This document shows, one piece after another, positions 7,301-7,714 of a stretch of 7,714 bases of DNA; the stretch's first letter is position 1; each line of letters begins with the position of its first letter. Source of the DNA: UBA9619 sp964630665 (lineage in GTDB: Bacteria; Pseudomonadota; Gammaproteobacteria; Arenicellales; UBA868); contig CAZVVN010000108.1 in NCBI GenBank assembly GCA_964630665.1, positions 1-7,714 on the forward strand. Reading direction: 5' to 3'. The position numbers and the translations under genes were made by a program. Below the pieces are notes generated by a model. The model ran no database searches and was not told the origin of the DNA. It saw only the letters and a list, made by a program, of their open reading frames with translations.

Positions 7301-7562
7301 TCGTGTTATCAGAAAAGTGAGTGAACCTCGCCCAAACGTTGCCGACAGTATTCGGAATGGTGAATTTGACCTGATCATAAACACCACGGCGAGTCGTTTC
7401 AGTCGCCGCGATTCTGAGACCATCAGGTGCCTTGCGCTGATGCACAAGGTCGCCTACTACACGACGCTGGCCTCGGCGCGCGCTGCGTGTGAAGCGCACC
7501 GCAGCGGTGGCCAAAGAACAGTAAACCGGCTACAGTCTCTGCACGAAGGAGTTCGTGTATGA
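4335..7562 (+). CDS. carB: carbamoyl phosphate synthetase large subunit
   Basis: A 1075-residue protein (E. coli CarB 1073) that makes carbamoyl phosphate from bicarbonate, ammonia and two ATP. It shows the internal duplication: carboxyphosphate half about 1-400 (LIIGAGPIVIGQGCEFDYSG, GGSGGG), oligomerisation domain about 400-555, carbamoyl-phosphate half about 556-935 (LGGGPNRIGQGIEFDYCC, LGGRAMEIV), and an MGS-like allosteric domain about 936-1075. Ornithine-site residues match E. coli as Glu784, Asp792, Glu893 and Thr1043 (offset +1). In the UMP/IMP site, Ser949, Thr975, Thr978, Lys994, Asn1016 and Thr1018 are kept, but E. coli Lys954 is Gln955 here. The start is GTG, giving MPRRSDLQTILIIGAGP as in E. 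coli (MPKRTD), with GAAGG at 4324-4328. The 8-base overlap with carA and 4-base overlap with greA imply translational coupling. Confidence 0.98.
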   Translation: MPRRSDLQTILIIGAGPIVIGQGCEFDYSGVQACKALRQEGYRVVLVNSNPATIMTDPEFADATYIEPIHWRAIATIIEKERPDALLPTMGGQTGLNCSLDLARHGVLETFEVEMIGANRTAIDKAEDRQAFRDAMRAIDLPTVPGELVHSLDEALQVGGQIGFPLIIRPCFTLGGSGGGIAYDQDEFVDICRRGLDASPTNELLIEESILGWKEFEMEVVRDQRDNCIVVCSIENLDAMGIHTGDSITVAPAQTLTDREYQLMRNASIAVLREIGVDTGGSNVQFAVNPRDGRMVVVEMNPRVSRSSALASKATGFPIAKVAAKLAVGYTLDELANDITGGATPASFEPAIDYVVTKIPRFDFDKFPQADSVLTTQMKSVGEVMAIGRTFQESFHKAIRSLETGRAGLDPQLPGGLSGDAARDYVAAALKTPDCGRLWVIADAFRLGFTCTEIHSLTGIDPWFLSEIEDLLETESLIVNTSKEEIDAQLLQTWKAKGFSDVRLAELLGLNEASVRDLRYSLGVRPVYKRVDSCAGEFSTPTAYMYSTYEDECESEPYDQQKIVILGGGPNRIGQGIEFDYCCVHAAMALRDLGYQTIMVNCNPETVSTDYDTSDRLYFEPLSLEDVLEIVAVEKPSGVIVQFGGQTPLKLARDLEKAGVPIIGTSPESIHRAEDREHFQMLLKQLGLRQPPNRTASSEDEAVAKAEVLGYPIVVRPSYVLGGRAMEIVYSQHELRRYFQDAYSVSNESPVLLDRFLSDATEVDVDVVCDGQEVAIGGIMEHIEEAGVHSGDSACALPPYSLSGRIQDELRRQAREMALALGVVGLMNVQFAVKSNDIFVLEVNPRASRTVPFVSKATSRSLAKIAAACMVGRTLAEQGITSEITPTYYCLKEAVFPFEKFPGVDPLLGPEMRSTGEVMGIGETLGEAFGKAQQACGMFIPSGGTALISVRTADQPSVVDVACYLAGNGFTLIATEGTANILRKAGLDSRVIRKVSEPRPNVADSIRNGEFDLIINTTASRFSRRDSETIRCLALMHKVAYYTTLASARAACEAHRSGGQRTVNRLQSLHEGVRV

Positions 7563-7714
7563 CCAGAGTATTGCTGACAAAAGATGGCTCGGTACGCCTG
7601 CAGGAGGAACTGCGGCGACTCAAGCGTGAGGATCGCCCCCGAATTATCGCTGCGATTGCTAGGCGCGTGGCCATGGAGACCTATCGGAAAATGCGGAGTA
7701 CCACGCAGCGAAGG
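7559..7714 (+). CDS. greA: transcription elongation factor GreA, 5' fragment with apparent frameshift
   Basis: The ATG overlaps the carB stop (ATGA) and has an excellent AAGGAG site (7546-7551) seven bases ahead. The first 34 codons read like GreA: LLTKDGSVRLQEEL, then RPRIIAAIA, compared with E. coli RPEIIAAIA. After GCT (7658-7660) the frame turns into unrelated sequence (RRVAMETYRKMRS). From 7663 in another frame, however, the bases encode ARGHGDLSENAEYHAAK, nearly identical to E. coli AREHGDLKENAEYHAAR, which holds the acidic tip residues (Asp41, Glu44). One extra G between 7660 and 7661 would restore a continuous GreA with Glu at the junction. GreA stimulates RNA cleavage by backtracked polymerase. 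The gene is cut by the window edge. The frameshift is either a sequencing error near the sequence end or a real inactivating mutation. Confidence 0.9.
   Translation, partial: MTRVLLTKDGSVRLQEELRRLKREDRPRIIAAIARRVAMETYRKMRSTTQRR

Noticed and set aside
4335..7562. Internal similarity between the two halves of carB, looking like a gene duplication or fusion.
   Set aside because: It is the ancient internal duplication present in all CarB proteins, not a new event.

Overview
The window looks like chromosomal core-metabolism DNA from a gammaproteobacterium. The order dapB-carA-carB-greA, all on one strand, is the arrangement I know from Pseudomonas and related gammaproteobacteria, and the CarA and CarB sequences align with the E. 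coli proteins almost without gaps. From memory, dnaJ usually precedes dapB in those genomes; here the upstream neighbours are a universal stress protein gene and a type 2 malate dehydrogenase. No taxonomy finer than class can be supported. All genes are on the + strand, and I found no convincing minus-strand gene, tRNA, rRNA, CRISPR array or insertion sequence.

Layout. Positions 1-130 are extremely AT-rich, with long T and A runs, and carry no gene. A tandem-domain universal stress protein follows (195-1040). A 205-base gap (1041-1245) holds two GC-rich hairpins, short direct repeats and a candidate promoter. Then come mdh (1246-2223) and, after 47 bases, dapB (2271-3071). The 128-base dapB-carA gap holds a near-consensus sigma-70 promoter, a very strong intrinsic terminator about 30 bases downstream of the expected start site, and a short open frame that spans the terminator. 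carA (3200-4342) and carB (4335-7562) overlap by 8 bases. carB and the truncated greA (7559 to the edge) overlap by 4 bases.

How the genes work together. Mdh interconverts malate and oxaloacetate, and oxaloacetate feeds aspartate synthesis. DapB commits aspartate-derived carbon to diaminopimelate and lysine. CarAB makes carbamoyl phosphate for pyrimidines (joined to aspartate) and for arginine. GreA rescues backtracked RNA polymerase. The carA-carB-greA part looks like one translationally coupled operon with its own promoter.

Most notable points: (1) the promoter, leader frame and terminator ahead of carA have the layout of a translation-linked attenuator for carbamoyl phosphate synthesis; (2) greA appears to carry a one-base deletion after codon 34, because the conserved Gre tip region is present but in another frame, only about 55 bases from the end of the sequence; (3) the extreme composition of the first 130 bases. 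Points 2 and 3 could both be artefacts of contig ends. I see no wholly new multi-gene system here.
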